Assembly: GCF_024519315.1 (NCBI RefSeq) | Contig: NZ_JANIIC010000003.1 | Coordinates: forward strand, 1-64,000 | Direction: 5' to 3' | From: Streptomyces malaysiensis subsp. samsunensis | GTDB taxonomy: Bacteria; Actinomycetota; Actinomycetes; Streptomycetales; Streptomycetaceae | Length of the DNA: 64,000 nt | Shown: piece by piece, positions 1 to 8,972 of the stretch | Layout of the letters: every line of letters begins with the position of its first letter | How positions within the stretch are numbered: position 1 is the first letter of the stretch | The notes under the pieces: model-generated | Told to the model about the DNA's origin: nothing | The model's input: only the letters and a program-made list of their open reading frames with translations | Database searches by the model: none | Position numbers and translations under genes: made by a program

Positions 1-345
1 CCGCTGGGGGGGGGGGATCGGGGCGGGGGGGGTGATGCCCCGCGGGAGGGGGGGGGGGGTGCCCCCAAAAAAACCGCCGATGGCGACCATGGCCATCTGC
101 ATGGTGAAGGGGATCAGGTCCCAGAAGCCGTTGCCGAAGACAGAGGCGACCTTCGCCGGGCCCGATCCGATGCCCATTGCGGCGATGGCCACGACGGCCA
201 CGGTCAGGAGCGCGAAGACGAGGGTGTTGGGGAACCACCGCTCGGCCACGGCCGCGCTTCGGGTAGCGGCGCGGGCGAGGAATCCATCGCGTGGCGGTCG
301 CTGAGGTGCGGAGTCGTCGCCCCCTTCGGGCCTCTGCTCGATCAT
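1..345 (-). CDS. atoE: AtoE-family short-chain fatty acid transporter, N-terminal fragment (runs off the left edge)
   Basis: The reverse strand from an ATG at 345 encodes a soluble N-terminus followed by a hydrophobic stretch with the motifs AERWFPNTLVFALLTVAVV and NGFWDLIPFTMQMAMVAIGG. Both are characteristic of the start of AtoE/TIGR00366 short-chain fatty acid carriers, which are inner-membrane proteins of about 450 residues. An AGGAG lies five bases before the ATG. The start overlaps the stop of the upstream cyclodeaminase-family gene (ATGA, 342-345), so the two are translationally coupled. The reading frame is trustworthy only to about position 70; left of that the DNA is runs of G and C that code for nothing sensible. 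Substrate is inferred from family only. Confidence 0.7.
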   Translation of the reverse strand, partial: MIEQRPEGGDDSAPQRPPRDGFLARAATRSAAVAERWFPNTLVFALLTVAVVAIAAMGIGSGPAKVASVFGNGFWDLIPFTMQMAMVAIGGFFGGTPPPLPRGITPPAPIPPPQR

Positions 346-1307
346 GATGGCTCCTGGCGTGTGTGGGCCCGGGGGGACGGGCCGTGTGAGCGGTAGACCG
401 CCGAGGCGGCGGTGAGGTCGGCGAGTGCGCTGCCGACCGATTTGAAGACGGTGATCTCTTCCTGGGTGCGGCGGCCGGGGATGGTGCCGGCGCACAGGTC
501 GGGCAGGGTGCCGGCGATGTCGTCCGGGGTGAGGAGGCCGGCGTCGATGGGCTGGGTCAGATCACCGGATTCGCGCAGGGCCTGTGGTGTGTCGATGAAG
601 AGGGCGCCGCGGCGTATGCACTGGTCGTCGGCCTCTCGCATGGTGGGGCGGAAGCTGCCGATGAGGTCGAGGTGGGTGCCCGGTCGCAGCCAGTCGCCCT
701 GGATGATGGGCTCGGTGGCGAGGGTGGCACAGCTGATGATGTCGGCTTCGGCGGCCGCGGAGGCCAGGTCGGTGACGGCACGGGCGTCAAGCCCCTGTTG
801 CTTCAGGGTGTCGGCCAGGCGATGGGCGTGGCCGGCGGACCGGTTGTGGACGAGCACCGTCCGGATGTCGAAGACGCTGCGGTACGCCTCGGCGACGAGG
901 CTGCCCACATGCCCCGCTCCGACCACCAGGTGGGTGGTGCTCTCGGGCCGTGCGAGGTAGGTGGCGGCCAGAGCGGAGGTCGCCACGGTGCGGCGCCGGG
1001 TCAGTTCATTGCCGTCGATGATGGCCAGGTGCTCCCCGGTGGCGGCGCTTGCCAGGACGAACGCGGAGGACAGGGCCGCCCTGCCTTCGAGGGCGTTGGC
1101 GGGAAAGACGTTGACGAGTTTGACACCCAGGAACTCGCCATGGGACCAGGCGGGCATGAGCAGGAGGGTGGCGTCGGTGTCGGCGTCGACGGTGTGGTGG
1201 TGGCGGGCAGGAGTGTTGGCACCGTGAACGAAGCCTTGCCGGAGCGCGGGGACGAGGTCGTGGAACGGCAGTGCTTTGATGGTCTGTTGGGCGTCGATAT
1301 TCAGCAT
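342..1307 (-). CDS. Ornithine cyclodeaminase / mu-crystallin family NAD(P)-dependent protein
   Basis: This 321-residue protein has the usual length of the ornithine cyclodeaminase/mu-crystallin family. Visible marks are the N-terminal substrate half with ELTRRRTVATSALAA, the Rossmann turn VVGAGHVGSLVAEAYR at about residues 126-141, and LDLIGSFRPTMREAD in the C-terminal part. Members either deaminate and cyclise ornithine to proline or reduce cyclic imino acids (pyrroline/piperideine-2-carboxylate); the sequence alone does not decide. It lies 29 bases downstream of the molybdopterin fusion gene on the same strand and overlaps the AtoE-like gene, so the three probably form one transcript. The combination suggests catabolism of an amino- or imino-acid-like compound, but that is inference. 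Confidence 0.85.
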   Translation of the reverse strand: MLNIDAQQTIKALPFHDLVPALRQGFVHGANTPARHHHTVDADTDATLLLMPAWSHGEFLGVKLVNVFPANALEGRAALSSAFVLASAATGEHLAIIDGNELTRRRTVATSALAATYLARPESTTHLVVGAGHVGSLVAEAYRSVFDIRTVLVHNRSAGHAHRLADTLKQQGLDARAVTDLASAAAEADIISCATLATEPIIQGDWLRPGTHLDLIGSFRPTMREADDQCIRRGALFIDTPQALRESGDLTQPIDAGLLTPDDIAGTLPDLCAGTIPGRRTQEEITVFKSVGSALADLTAASAVYRSHGPSPRAHTRQEPS

Positions 1308-1336
1308 CGTCGTCTTTCGATCAGGTGGTCAAGCGG

Positions 1337-4300
1337 TCAGGCGTCGAGAGTGACGTCGGTCACGGGCATGGCCTGGCAGGTCAGGCACTGGTCGTCGGCC
1401 AGGTCCTCCGGGCGGGTGACCAGATGCGCGACGTGCCCGTCCAGGACGGTGATGGCACAGCTTTCGCACTGGCCCAGGCGGCAGCCGCTGGGCAGGCGGA
1501 TCCCTTCCTTCTCCGCCAGTTGCAGCAGAGTGCCGTCTTCTTTGCGCCAGGTGACCTCGCGGTTGGCGCGGGTGAAGCGGACGGTGGCCTGTGCGCTGTC
1601 GGGGATGTCGACGCGCTGTGGGGCGGCGTGGAACTTTTCGGCGAAGATGTCGAAGCGCGGCACGCCTCGGTCGACAAGGCCGCTGGTGATGTCGGAGAGC
1701 ATGTCCTCCGGTCCGCAGAGGTAGAACCGGGCGCGGCGCTCGATGAGCCGGGCATCGACGTCGGCGGCGCTGACACGCCCGACGTGGTCGTAGTCGCGCC
1801 CGAGGACGTCGTGGGGTTCCGGTCGGCTGTAGTGGGTGTGGACGCGCAGCCGGGGTACGACGTCCCGTAGTTCGCTCGTGCGGTCCCGGAAGGCGTGTGA
1901 GGTGGAATTCCGGCTGCCGTAGTGCAGTACGACCTCGGGGACGCTGCCGCCGCTGCGGGCCAGTGTCTCGAGGTAGCCGATGAACGGTGTGATCCCGATT
2001 CCGGAGGCGAGGAGCACGACCGGCCGGTCGATGTCGGGCGGGATGGCGAAGAGTCCGGCCGGCGCCGTCAGTTGCACGCGCTTCCCCGCACGCGCGGTCG
2101 CGTGTACCTGGCCGGAGACCTGTCCGTCCGGGACACGGCGTACGGCGATGCTGTATGAGGTGCGGTCCTTGTCCTGCGCGGGGCCGGTCAGGGAGTAGCA
2201 GCGTGCCGCTGATCGTTCCGCGCCCGCGGGGCCGGTGGTGGGGAAGCCGAGGGTGATGTGCTGGCCCGGCCGGAAATCGGGCAGCTCCGAACCGTCGGCG
2301 GGTTCCATGCTCAGGGCCAGGACATCGGCTCCTTCCGGTACGGCGGAGACGATGGTGAACTCCTTGGTTCCCTCCCAATGGGACGTCGCGATGGGCCGGA
2401 TGTCGCAGCTGCTGGACCTCATCGGCACCGACCCACTGATCGGGTCGCGTATGTCGTCGCCGATCAGGAGGTTGTAGTTGCTGCCGGCCTCGTCGTAGGG
2501 ATCGAAACTCGGTAGTGCCAGGTCCGCGGCCTGCTGCCACCAGCCGTATTCGGCGCATACGACGTCATCGTGCAGATCGTGGTCGATCCGTGCGCGCATG
2601 CGGATCGTCCCCCTGCGCGTGGACAGCGCCACCCACTGGCCATCGCCGATGCCGCGCCGCTGTGCCAGTGCCCGGCTGATGTCGACGATGGGTTCCGGGC
2701 TGCGCTTGCGCAGAGAGGACAACCCGCGGTGCTGGCTGTGACAGAAGTAGCCGTTCTTCGCGCAGGTCAGCGAGAACGGGTAGCGGGAGTCGGGTCCGGT
2801 ACCGGGCGCGGCGTGGATGGGGACGGCGGAGTAGCCGTGCAGCGCGAGCCGTTCCGAGTACAGCTCGACCCGTCGGGTCGGGGTGGCGAACCCGGTGACC
2901 TGGCCGTCCTCCGTACTCCGGGCGTACTTGCGGTAGACCGTTTCAAGGGGGATCCGCAGGCCGCCAGGATGGCGGCGGAGCTCTTCGACGGTCAGCCCCA
3001 GGGGCCCCAGTTGATGATTCCAGCCGTCCGTGACGTCGCCGTCGAAGAAGTCGGCGCCCATGCCCAGACGCTGCGCGAGGTCGAAGACGACTTCGGTGTC
3101 GGAGCGGGACTGGCCCACCGGCTCCACCATGCGCGGCCGGAGCTGGACGTGTTCCTGGGCCCGCCGGCTGATCTCGAATCCCGCCTTGATCGCCTCGTGT
3201 TCCCAGGGGCTGTTGACCGGAAGCACGATGTCGGCGAACTGGGAGGTGGGGTTGGGGAAGAGGTCGAGGTGTACGTAGAAGTCGAGGTTGCGCAGAGCGT
3301 CGGCGGTGCGTCGCGGATCCGGTTGTGAGAGCACCAGGTTGCTGCCGAATCCGACCAGGGCTCGTACCGGGTAGGGATCCCGCGACAGGATCGCGCGGCA
3401 CAGATCCCGGCCGCTGATCCAGCCCTGGGCAGGAGGGCCGAGCGGGTGTTCCGCCATGCCGAGGGCCTTGGCCCGCTGGTCGTGTGGGAGCTGGGTCAGG
3501 TCGGTGGCCGGGTTCAGGGCGTGCCGCGGCCATATGACGTTGCCTCCGGGCGCGTCATAGCTGCCGGTCAGCGCGTACAGCGTGGCGATGGCCCGCTCGG
3601 TCTGGGTGGCGTTGGCCTGTTGCCCGACGCCGGTCCACGCGTGGTAGGACACGGACCGTGCCCGGATGAGTGCGTCGGCGAAGGCGGTCAGCTCCGCTGG
3701 TGCGATGCCGGTGGTGCGGGCGGTTTCCTCCACGGTCCATGGCCGGCATGCCTCGAAGTACCGCTCGAAGGCGGGCTCGCAGTCGACCGTGCCGGTGCGT
3801 ATGCGCACTCGATGGGTGCCGTGCAGGGCGAAGTGGCCGGGGTTCCGCGCGGCGCGGAGGGTGTCGTACGGCCGCCAGGTGTCGTCGGCGGTGTCCCAGA
3901 CGACGTAGCCGTCGAGGTCCGGATCGATCTCCTGGGCACGCAGAAAGTGTCCTGTGTCACGGCGCACGAGCAGGGGCGCGTTGGTCCAGGCCCGAACGAA
4001 TTCCTCGTCATAGCCGTGACGTTCCTGCACGAGCCGGGCGACGCCCAGGGCGAGGGCCGCGTCCGTACCGGGGCGGACACGGAGCCAGTGGTCCGCTTCC
4101 AGGGCGCTGGTCGAGCGGCGGGGGTCGATGACGGCCAGGCGGGCTCCGCCGGCTCGGGCTTGTGCGAGGGCCGCCGACTGAGCCAGCCATGTCTTGGCGG
4201 GGTTGTGACCCCAGAGCACGGCGAGGTCGGTCGCGGCGTAGTCCGCGGTCGGCAGCGAACTTCCGAAGGTGAAGGCGTGGGCCCAGTCCTTGTGCCAGTT

Positions 4301-4726
4301 GCAGACTTCAGTGGAGTAACAGGTGTTGGGGCTGCCGAAGAGGCGGATGAACCGCTCGATCCAGTCGATGGAGTCCGACAGCGCGGTGGCGCTGGGCGAC
4401 GTCACGGCGAAGGCCACGGCTTCCGCGCCGTCCTGCGCCTTGATCCGTCCCAGTTTCTCGGCGGTCTCGCTCAGTGCCTCCTCCCAGCCGATGGGCTCCC
4501 ATCCGGGGTCCGGATCGGACTTGGGAGTGGTCCGCCGAAGCGGCTGGGTCAGACGGTCCGGGCTGTGCACGATCTCTGGTGCCGCCCGTCCTTTCGGGCA
4601 CATCGCCGCGCCCGTCGGATGCTCGGGGTCGGGCCGCGCTCCCCGCAGAGCGCCTGCCTCGATGGTGTAGACGGCACCACATCGAGAGCGGCACAGAGTG
4701 CAGTACCCGTGCTTCTCAGTCATCAT
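1337..4726 (-). CDS. Fused molybdopterin oxidoreductase - FNR-type FAD/NAD(P) reductase - 2Fe-2S ferredoxin
   Basis: The 1129-residue protein carries a complete electron-transfer chain. Residues ~1-45 hold a 4Fe-4S site (Cys9, Cys12, Cys16, Cys43; YCTLCRSRC...MCPKGRA). Residues ~50-760 are a molybdopterin oxidoreductase of the DMSO-reductase superfamily, with a likely Mo-ligand cysteine in STEVCNWHKDW and a C-terminal dinucleotide-binding domain (SGSVPMRSSSCDIRP). From ~785 there is an FNR-like reductase with the flavin motif RCYSLTGPA and the NAD(P) motif LLASGIGITPFIGYLE, and the last ~90 residues are a plant-type 2Fe-2S domain (SGCRLGQCESC...CLTCQA). No Tat signal is visible, so a cytoplasmic NAD(P)H-linked enzyme is likely. 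The start is ATGATG at 4726-4721, with AGGAG just upstream. The substrate is unknown; nitrate, formate and N-oxides are all possible. Confidence 0.85.
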   Translation of the reverse strand: MMTEKHGYCTLCRSRCGAVYTIEAGALRGARPDPEHPTGAAMCPKGRAAPEIVHSPDRLTQPLRRTTPKSDPDPGWEPIGWEEALSETAEKLGRIKAQDGAEAVAFAVTSPSATALSDSIDWIERFIRLFGSPNTCYSTEVCNWHKDWAHAFTFGSSLPTADYAATDLAVLWGHNPAKTWLAQSAALAQARAGGARLAVIDPRRSTSALEADHWLRVRPGTDAALALGVARLVQERHGYDEEFVRAWTNAPLLVRRDTGHFLRAQEIDPDLDGYVVWDTADDTWRPYDTLRAARNPGHFALHGTHRVRIRTGTVDCEPAFERYFEACRPWTVEETARTTGIAPAELTAFADALIRARSVSYHAWTGVGQQANATQTERAIATLYALTGSYDAPGGNVIWPRHALNPATDLTQLPHDQRAKALGMAEHPLGPPAQGWISGRDLCRAILSRDPYPVRALVGFGSNLVLSQPDPRRTADALRNLDFYVHLDLFPNPTSQFADIVLPVNSPWEHEAIKAGFEISRRAQEHVQLRPRMVEPVGQSRSDTEVVFDLAQRLGMGADFFDGDVTDGWNHQLGPLGLTVEELRRHPGGLRIPLETVYRKYARSTEDGQVTGFATPTRRVELYSERLALHGYSAVPIHAAPGTGPDSRYPFSLTCAKNGYFCHSQHRGLSSLRKRSPEPIVDISRALAQRRGIGDGQWVALSTRRGTIRMRARIDHDLHDDVVCAEYGWWQQAADLALPSFDPYDEAGSNYNLLIGDDIRDPISGSVPMRSSSCDIRPIATSHWEGTKEFTIVSAVPEGADVLALSMEPADGSELPDFRPGQHITLGFPTTGPAGAERSAARCYSLTGPAQDKDRTSYSIAVRRVPDGQVSGQVHATARAGKRVQLTAPAGLFAIPPDIDRPVVLLASGIGITPFIGYLETLARSGGSVPEVVLHYGSRNSTSHAFRDRTSELRDVVPRLRVHTHYSRPEPHDVLGRDYDHVGRVSAADVDARLIERRARFYLCGPEDMLSDITSGLVDRGVPRFDIFAEKFHAAPQRVDIPDSAQATVRFTRANREVTWRKEDGTLLQLAEKEGIRLPSGCRLGQCESCAITVLDGHVAHLVTRPEDLADDQCLTCQAMPVTDVTLDA

Positions 4727-4735
4727 TACTCCTGA

Positions 4736-4747
4736 GTAACCGGTTAC
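4736..4747. promoter_or_regulatory. Perfect 12-bp palindrome, candidate operator between the divergent molybdo-operon and gntR
   Basis: GTAACCGGTTAC is a perfect 12-bp dyad lying ten bases upstream of the molybdopterin fusion start, in the 92-bp gap to the divergent FCD regulator. A second, shorter dyad (GATGCATC, 4776-4783) sits in the same gap. The position would let one bound regulator act on both promoters. The assignment to the neighbouring GntR protein is inference. Confidence 0.4.
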
Positions 4748-4818
4748 CGGCCACCGGTCGCCGGTAAGACGTTAAGATGCATCCAAGTGGGAGCCAAGTC
4801 AAGAAGAGATGAAGTGAC

Positions 4819-5526
4819 ATGAGCGGAGAACCGATGGCACCCGACGCGCTGGCCGGTCCGCTTCACCGCACGAACCTTCGCGAGCAGGTCCTTGCCCTGG
4901 TCCGGCAGGCATTGGTATCCGGGGAGATCCGACCGGGAGACATCTATTCGGCCGCGGCCCTGGCGACCAGGCTGGGCGTCTCCAGCAGTCCGGTCCGGGA
5001 AGCCATGCTGACACTGGTGAACGAGGGCCTGATGGAGCCCGTCCGCAACCGCGGCTACCGAGTGATCCCCATGAGCGAGCACGATCTCGACGAGGTCTAC
5101 ACCATGCGGTTGCTCCTGGAGGTGCCCGGCACGCTGCAAGCGGCCGCGAACGCTCGGCCCGAGGACCTCACACGCCTGACGGCCATCGTGGACGAGATCG
5201 AGAAAACGGCTCGGGAAGGTGATGTCGTCGGCTTCCTCGAAGCGGACCGGCGCTTCCACCTCGACCTGCTCCAACTGTGCGGCAACCGGCGCCTGGTGGC
5301 CGCTGTCGCCGCGCTGCGGGACCAGACCCGGCTGTACGGCCTCGAAGCACTCGCGGAACGGGGGGCTCTCGACAGTTCCGCCCATGAGCACCATCACATA
5401 CTCGAGGCCATCGCCCGCAACGACATGAACGGCCTGGAGGATCTGATCCGCCACCACCTGCTGCATGTCCGCTCCGACTGGGCGCGGCCCGACAGCGTCT
5501 CCCCCGCTCGCGAACGCCGGCCGTGA
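4819..5526 (+). CDS. GntR-family regulator, FadR/FCD subfamily
   Basis: The 235-residue protein has an N-terminal winged helix (NLREQVLALVRQALVSGEI, RLGVSSSPVREAMLTLVNEGL) followed by an all-helical FCD effector domain with the metal-site pattern LEADRRFHLDLL and HHHILEAI. FCD regulators respond to small carboxylates. The gene is divergent from the molybdopterin operon and probably controls it. The first ATG (4819) has a poor ribosome site; an in-frame ATG at 4834 is preceded by GGAG at good spacing and may be the true start. Confidence 0.88.
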   Translation: MSGEPMAPDALAGPLHRTNLREQVLALVRQALVSGEIRPGDIYSAAALATRLGVSSSPVREAMLTLVNEGLMEPVRNRGYRVIPMSEHDLDEVYTMRLLLEVPGTLQAAANARPEDLTRLTAIVDEIEKTAREGDVVGFLEADRRFHLDLLQLCGNRRLVAAVAALRDQTRLYGLEALAERGALDSSAHEHHHILEAIARNDMNGLEDLIRHHLLHVRSDWARPDSVSPARERRP

Positions 5527-5632
5527 GAGCTGCCCGCTGCCGCACCGGCTTCACGGCTGGAGTCGCGACCCGTTCAACGGCGCTGTCGACGGCGGAAGCG
5601 GGTGGTGGCAGCCTGTTCCGTACTCTGGTGAC

Positions 5633-6526
5633 ATGCGCATGCGCCCCACTTTGAGCTGGACCCCCACCGAGGACCTGCCGCCGGGCAGCACGGACCTGGA
5701 ACCGGTCGCCGATGCGCTGAGCACCGGGGGTGTGCTGGTGCTCAGCGGAGCGGGCATCTCCACGGAGTCCGGCATCCCCGACTACCGGGGCGTGGGCGGG
5801 AGCCTGAACCGGCATACCCCGATGACCTACCAGGACTTCACGGCCGACGCCCAGGCCCGGCGCCGGTACTGGGCCCGCAGCCACCTCGGCTGGCGCACCT
5901 TCGGCCGCGCCCGTCCCAACTCCGGGCACCGGGCCGTGGCCACGTTCGCGCGGCATGGACTGCTCTCGGGTGTGATCACCCAGAACGTCGACGGCCTGCA
6001 CCAGGCCGCGGGCAGCGAGGGCGTCGTGGAACTCCACGGAAGCCTGGACCGGGTCGTCTGCCTTTCCTGCGGCGCCTTCAGCCACCGCCGCGAACTCGCC
6101 CGGCGGCTGGAGGAGGCCAATGCGGGCTTCGCACCGGTGGCCGCCGGAATCAACCCGGACGGGGACGCCGACCTCACCGATGAACAGGTCGGGGACTTCC
6201 GCGTGGTGCCCTGTACGGTCTGCGGCGGCGTCCTCAAACCGGACGTGGTGTTCTTCGGCGAAGCCGTTCCGCCCCGGCGCGTCGAGCACTGCCGCACGCT
6301 GGTCCGTGAGGCGGCCTCGCTGCTGGTCCTGGGCTCCTCACTGACAGTGATGTCCGGGCTCCGGTTCGTCCGCCAGGCGGCCCAGGCCGGGAAGCCGGTG
6401 CTGATCGTCAACCTCGACCCGACCCGGGGCGACCGGCACGCCGTCACCCGGGTCGCGCTCCCGCTGGGCACGGCCCTCACCGCCGTGGCCGGCCAACTGG
6501 GCATCCCCGGGTCGGCACCGGCGTGA
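5633..6526 (+). CDS. SIR2-family NAD-dependent protein deacetylase
   Basis: A 297-residue sirtuin. The NAD pocket is visible as GAGISTESGIPDYRG (from residue 39) and QNVDGLH, the catalytic base is His135 (VELHGSLD), and a structural zinc site is formed by Cys143/Cys146 and Cys194/Cys197. The reading frame stays open upstream to 5465, overlapping gntR, but that stretch lacks sirtuin similarity. The ATG at 5633 follows TACTCT at 5621-5626 by six bases, so a leaderless transcript is possible. It likely deacylates lysines of metabolic enzymes; nothing in the context points to a specific partner. Confidence 0.9.
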   Translation: MRMRPTLSWTPTEDLPPGSTDLEPVADALSTGGVLVLSGAGISTESGIPDYRGVGGSLNRHTPMTYQDFTADAQARRRYWARSHLGWRTFGRARPNSGHRAVATFARHGLLSGVITQNVDGLHQAAGSEGVVELHGSLDRVVCLSCGAFSHRRELARRLEEANAGFAPVAAGINPDGDADLTDEQVGDFRVVPCTVCGGVLKPDVVFFGEAVPPRRVEHCRTLVREAASLLVLGSSLTVMSGLRFVRQAAQAGKPVLIVNLDPTRGDRHAVTRVALPLGTALTAVAGQLGIPGSAPA

Positions 6527-6533
6527 CGCGGCC

Positions 6534-6553
6534 GGCGGCTCGGCTTTGCCGCC
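6534..6553. terminator. Weak GC hairpin after the sirtuin gene
   Basis: GGCGGC (6534-6539) and GCCGCC (6548-6553) can pair around an eight-base loop just after the sirtuin stop and before the tetR remnant, which ends toward it. It is short and has no T-tract, so the call is tentative. Confidence 0.25.
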
Positions 6554-6585
6554 CAGCCGGTGACCGTGCGCGATAGGGAACACGC

Positions 6586-6896
6586 TCAGGTTCGAGTCGG
6601 TGGCGCGCTCATCGCTGCCGCGAGGAATGTGATCGCAAAGCGCCGGACCGCATCGTCTTGCGCCGGGAAGTCGCCGGTCGAGTGGCGCTGGGTGTCGATG
6701 TCGATGCGGTCCACGGCTGTCACCGCGAGAAGTCCCCGCAGCCGGAACCCCAGCTCTTGCGCCGAGATGCCGGGCAGTGCGCGTTTGAAGGCCGCCAGGT
6801 AGCGGTCGCGGACCCTGTCCTGAGAGGCCGCCGGCCAAGGCAGCGGCTCGGCGAAGGAGGCGGCGTCGAAGAGCGGCGCCAAGGCACCCTTGGCGG
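6586..6896 (-). pseudogene. TetR-family regulator, C-terminal remnant
   Basis: Read leftward from about 6896 to the TGA at 6586, the frame encodes a TetR ligand-binding C-terminus (FDAASFAEPLPW, RVRDRYLAAFKRALPG, ELGFRLRGLLAVTAVDRID). The whole DNA-binding domain and the start codon are absent. At its 5' side the sequence passes without a gap into the middle of an mmpL gene on the other strand. The most economical reading is that a divergent tetR-mmpL pair lost both 5' ends and the shared promoter in one deletion, leaving no functional repressor. Confidence 0.7.
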
Positions 6897-8047
6897 TGCG
6901 CTGGGCGCACTTCGTCATACGCAAGCCCGTCCCGGTGCTCGTGCTGTCCGTAGTCGGTCTGGGGGCGATCGCGATCCCATCGCTGGATCTGCGGCTGGGA
7001 ATGCCGGGCGACGAGGCCAAATCCCCCAGCACCACCGAACGCCGCGCCTACGACGCGCTCGCCGACGGCTTCGGACCGGGCTTCAACGGCCCGCTGACCG
7101 TGGTCGTCGACACCAAGAACGCCGACGACCCGAAGGCCGCCGTCAAGGCCGTCTCCGCCAAGATCGCCCACACCGAGGGAGTCGTCTCCGTCTCCCCGGC
7201 ACGGTTCAACCAGGCGGGGGACGCCGCCATCCTGTCCGCCGTGCCCGCCACCGCGCCCACCAGCCAGCAGACACAGGACCTGGTTCATTCCATCCGCGGC
7301 CAGCGGCCCGCGATCGAGTCCGCCACCGGCGCCGACTTCGAGGTCACCGGCACCACCGCGCTGAACATCGATGTCGCCCAGAAGATGCGGGGCGCCCTCG
7401 TGCCCTACCTCGCCGTCATCGTCAGCCTGGCGCTCCTTCTGCTGATGCTCGTCTTCCGGTCGATCCTGGTCCCGCTCAAGGCCGCCCTCGGCTTCCTGCT
7501 GTCGGTGGGCGCGGCCCTCGGTGTGATTGTCGTTGTCTTCCAGCAGGGACACGGCGCGGGCGCGTTCGGCGTCGATGAAACCGGCCCGATCATCAGCATC
7601 ATGCCGCTCTTCCTGGTCGGCATCATCTTCGGCCTCGCCATGGACTACCAGGTCTTCCTCGTCTCCCGCATCCGTGAGGCCCACCTCCATGGCGAAGAAC
7701 CAGGCCAGTCCATTGCCACCGGCTTCCGGCACAGCGCACGCATCGTGGGCGCCGCGGCACTCATCATGATCTCGGTGTTCGGCGCCTTCATGACGGGCGG
7801 CGAAAACATGGTCAAGATGGTCGGCTTCGGCCTGGCCGGCGCCGTCTTCTTCGACGCCTTCATCGTCCGTATGGCCTTTGTGCCGGCAGTTCTCGCCCTG
7901 CTGGGCAAGCGAGCCTGGTGGCTGCCGCGATGGCTGGCCAAAACGCTGCCCCGGGTAGACGTGGAAGGCGAAACACTCACCCCGCGAACCGCCGCACCAC
8001 AAGCCCCGGACACACCGTCCGAGCAGGAGGCCGTTCCACACCCGTGA
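6890..8047 (+). pseudogene. MmpL/RND-family transporter, C-terminal half only
   Basis: The frame encodes the second half of an MMPL exporter: a helix (HFVIRKPVPVLVLSVVGLGA), an extracytoplasmic loop with LGMPGDEAKS and GFGPGFNGPLTVVVD, then a bundle of membrane helices including GIIFGLAMDYQVFLVSRIRE and a charged tail. Family members are about 700-730 residues with two such halves; here about 385 remain and the first half and start are missing. The alternative that this is a complete short gene is unlikely because its beginning falls inside the tetR remnant. Confidence 0.75.
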
Positions 8048-8159
8048 CCGCGTGCTCCGTCTTCCCCCCGGACACGGTGAGGGCCCTTCGTCGCGGACAT
8101 GAGCGGCGTAACCGGGGCTCGTTCGGGAAGTGGGTGACGTCGAGGCCGAGGCGGGCAGG

Positions 8160-8920
8160 TCAGTTGCCGGCGCCGACCTTGGTGGTGTCGACGGCCGCCG
8201 GCGGGGGCGGCGTCTTGCCGGGGTGGAGTACGGAGCGGGCCCGGTCGGCGTCGAAGTCGTTCTCCCACTTGCCGATCACGATGGTGGCGACGGCGTTGCC
8301 GAGGACGTTGATGAAGACGCGCCCCTCGTTGAGGATGCGGTCGATGCCGACGATCAGGGAGAGGGCGGCCAGCGGGATGTGGCCGACCGCGGTGACGGTG
8401 CTGGCGAGCACGATGAACGCGCCACCGGCGATTCCCGCGGTGCCTTTGCTGGTGAGCATCATGACGCCGACCATCACGAGCTGCTGTTGCCAGGACAGGT
8501 CGATGCCCACGGCCTGGGCCAGGAACATGGAGGCCATCGTGAGGTAGACGGCGGAGCCGTCCAGGTTGAAGGAGAACCCGGAGGGGATGACGATGCCGAC
8601 CACGGGGCGCCCGATGCCGAGGGTCTCCAGCTTGCTCACGAGCTGGGGCAGAACGGCTTCGCTGGAGCAGGTGCTCAGGGCGACGAGCAGTTCGGCCTTG
8701 AGGAAGCGCATGAGGGCGAACAGACTCAGGTGGCAGGCGCGCATGATGGCCCCGAGCACGACCACCAGTCGTTGAGCGGTGTGAGTTCCTCGCCGAGCCC
8801 GGGAGCGGCGAGGCCGACGGCGATTCCGAGGACCGCTGCCAGCACGACCTGGAACCACAGCTCACCGATCAGACGGTTCAGCCGTGACCGCCGCGGGCGG
8901 CCGGTGGTGGTGGATGTCAT
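8160..8920 (-). pseudogene. dctA: DctA-like dicarboxylate/cation symporter with an out-of-frame internal deletion
   Basis: From the ATG at 8920 the reverse strand encodes a normal DctA N-terminus (RLIGELWFQVVLAAVLGIAV...LTPLNDW). At about 8757 the frame breaks, and a second frame continues with the family C-terminus: LRFLK-type helix, STCSSEAVLPQLVSKLE, VIPSGFSFNLDGSAVYLTMA and TSKGTAGIAGGAFIVLAST, to the stop at 8160. The C-terminal half holds the substrate and sodium signature motifs. Full-length homologues are about 440 residues; roughly 190-200 in the middle are gone, and the joined frames do not match, so no working carrier can be made. Confidence 0.75.
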
Positions 8921-8972
8921 CGTTGGTGCTCCCTTGCACGACGATCGTGTGTAGCCCTGTCCCGTGGGGGTG

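Noticed and set aside
5465..5632. Upstream extension of the sirtuin frame
   Set aside because: It overlaps gntR and lacks sirtuin similarity; the start at 5633 gives the normal family length.
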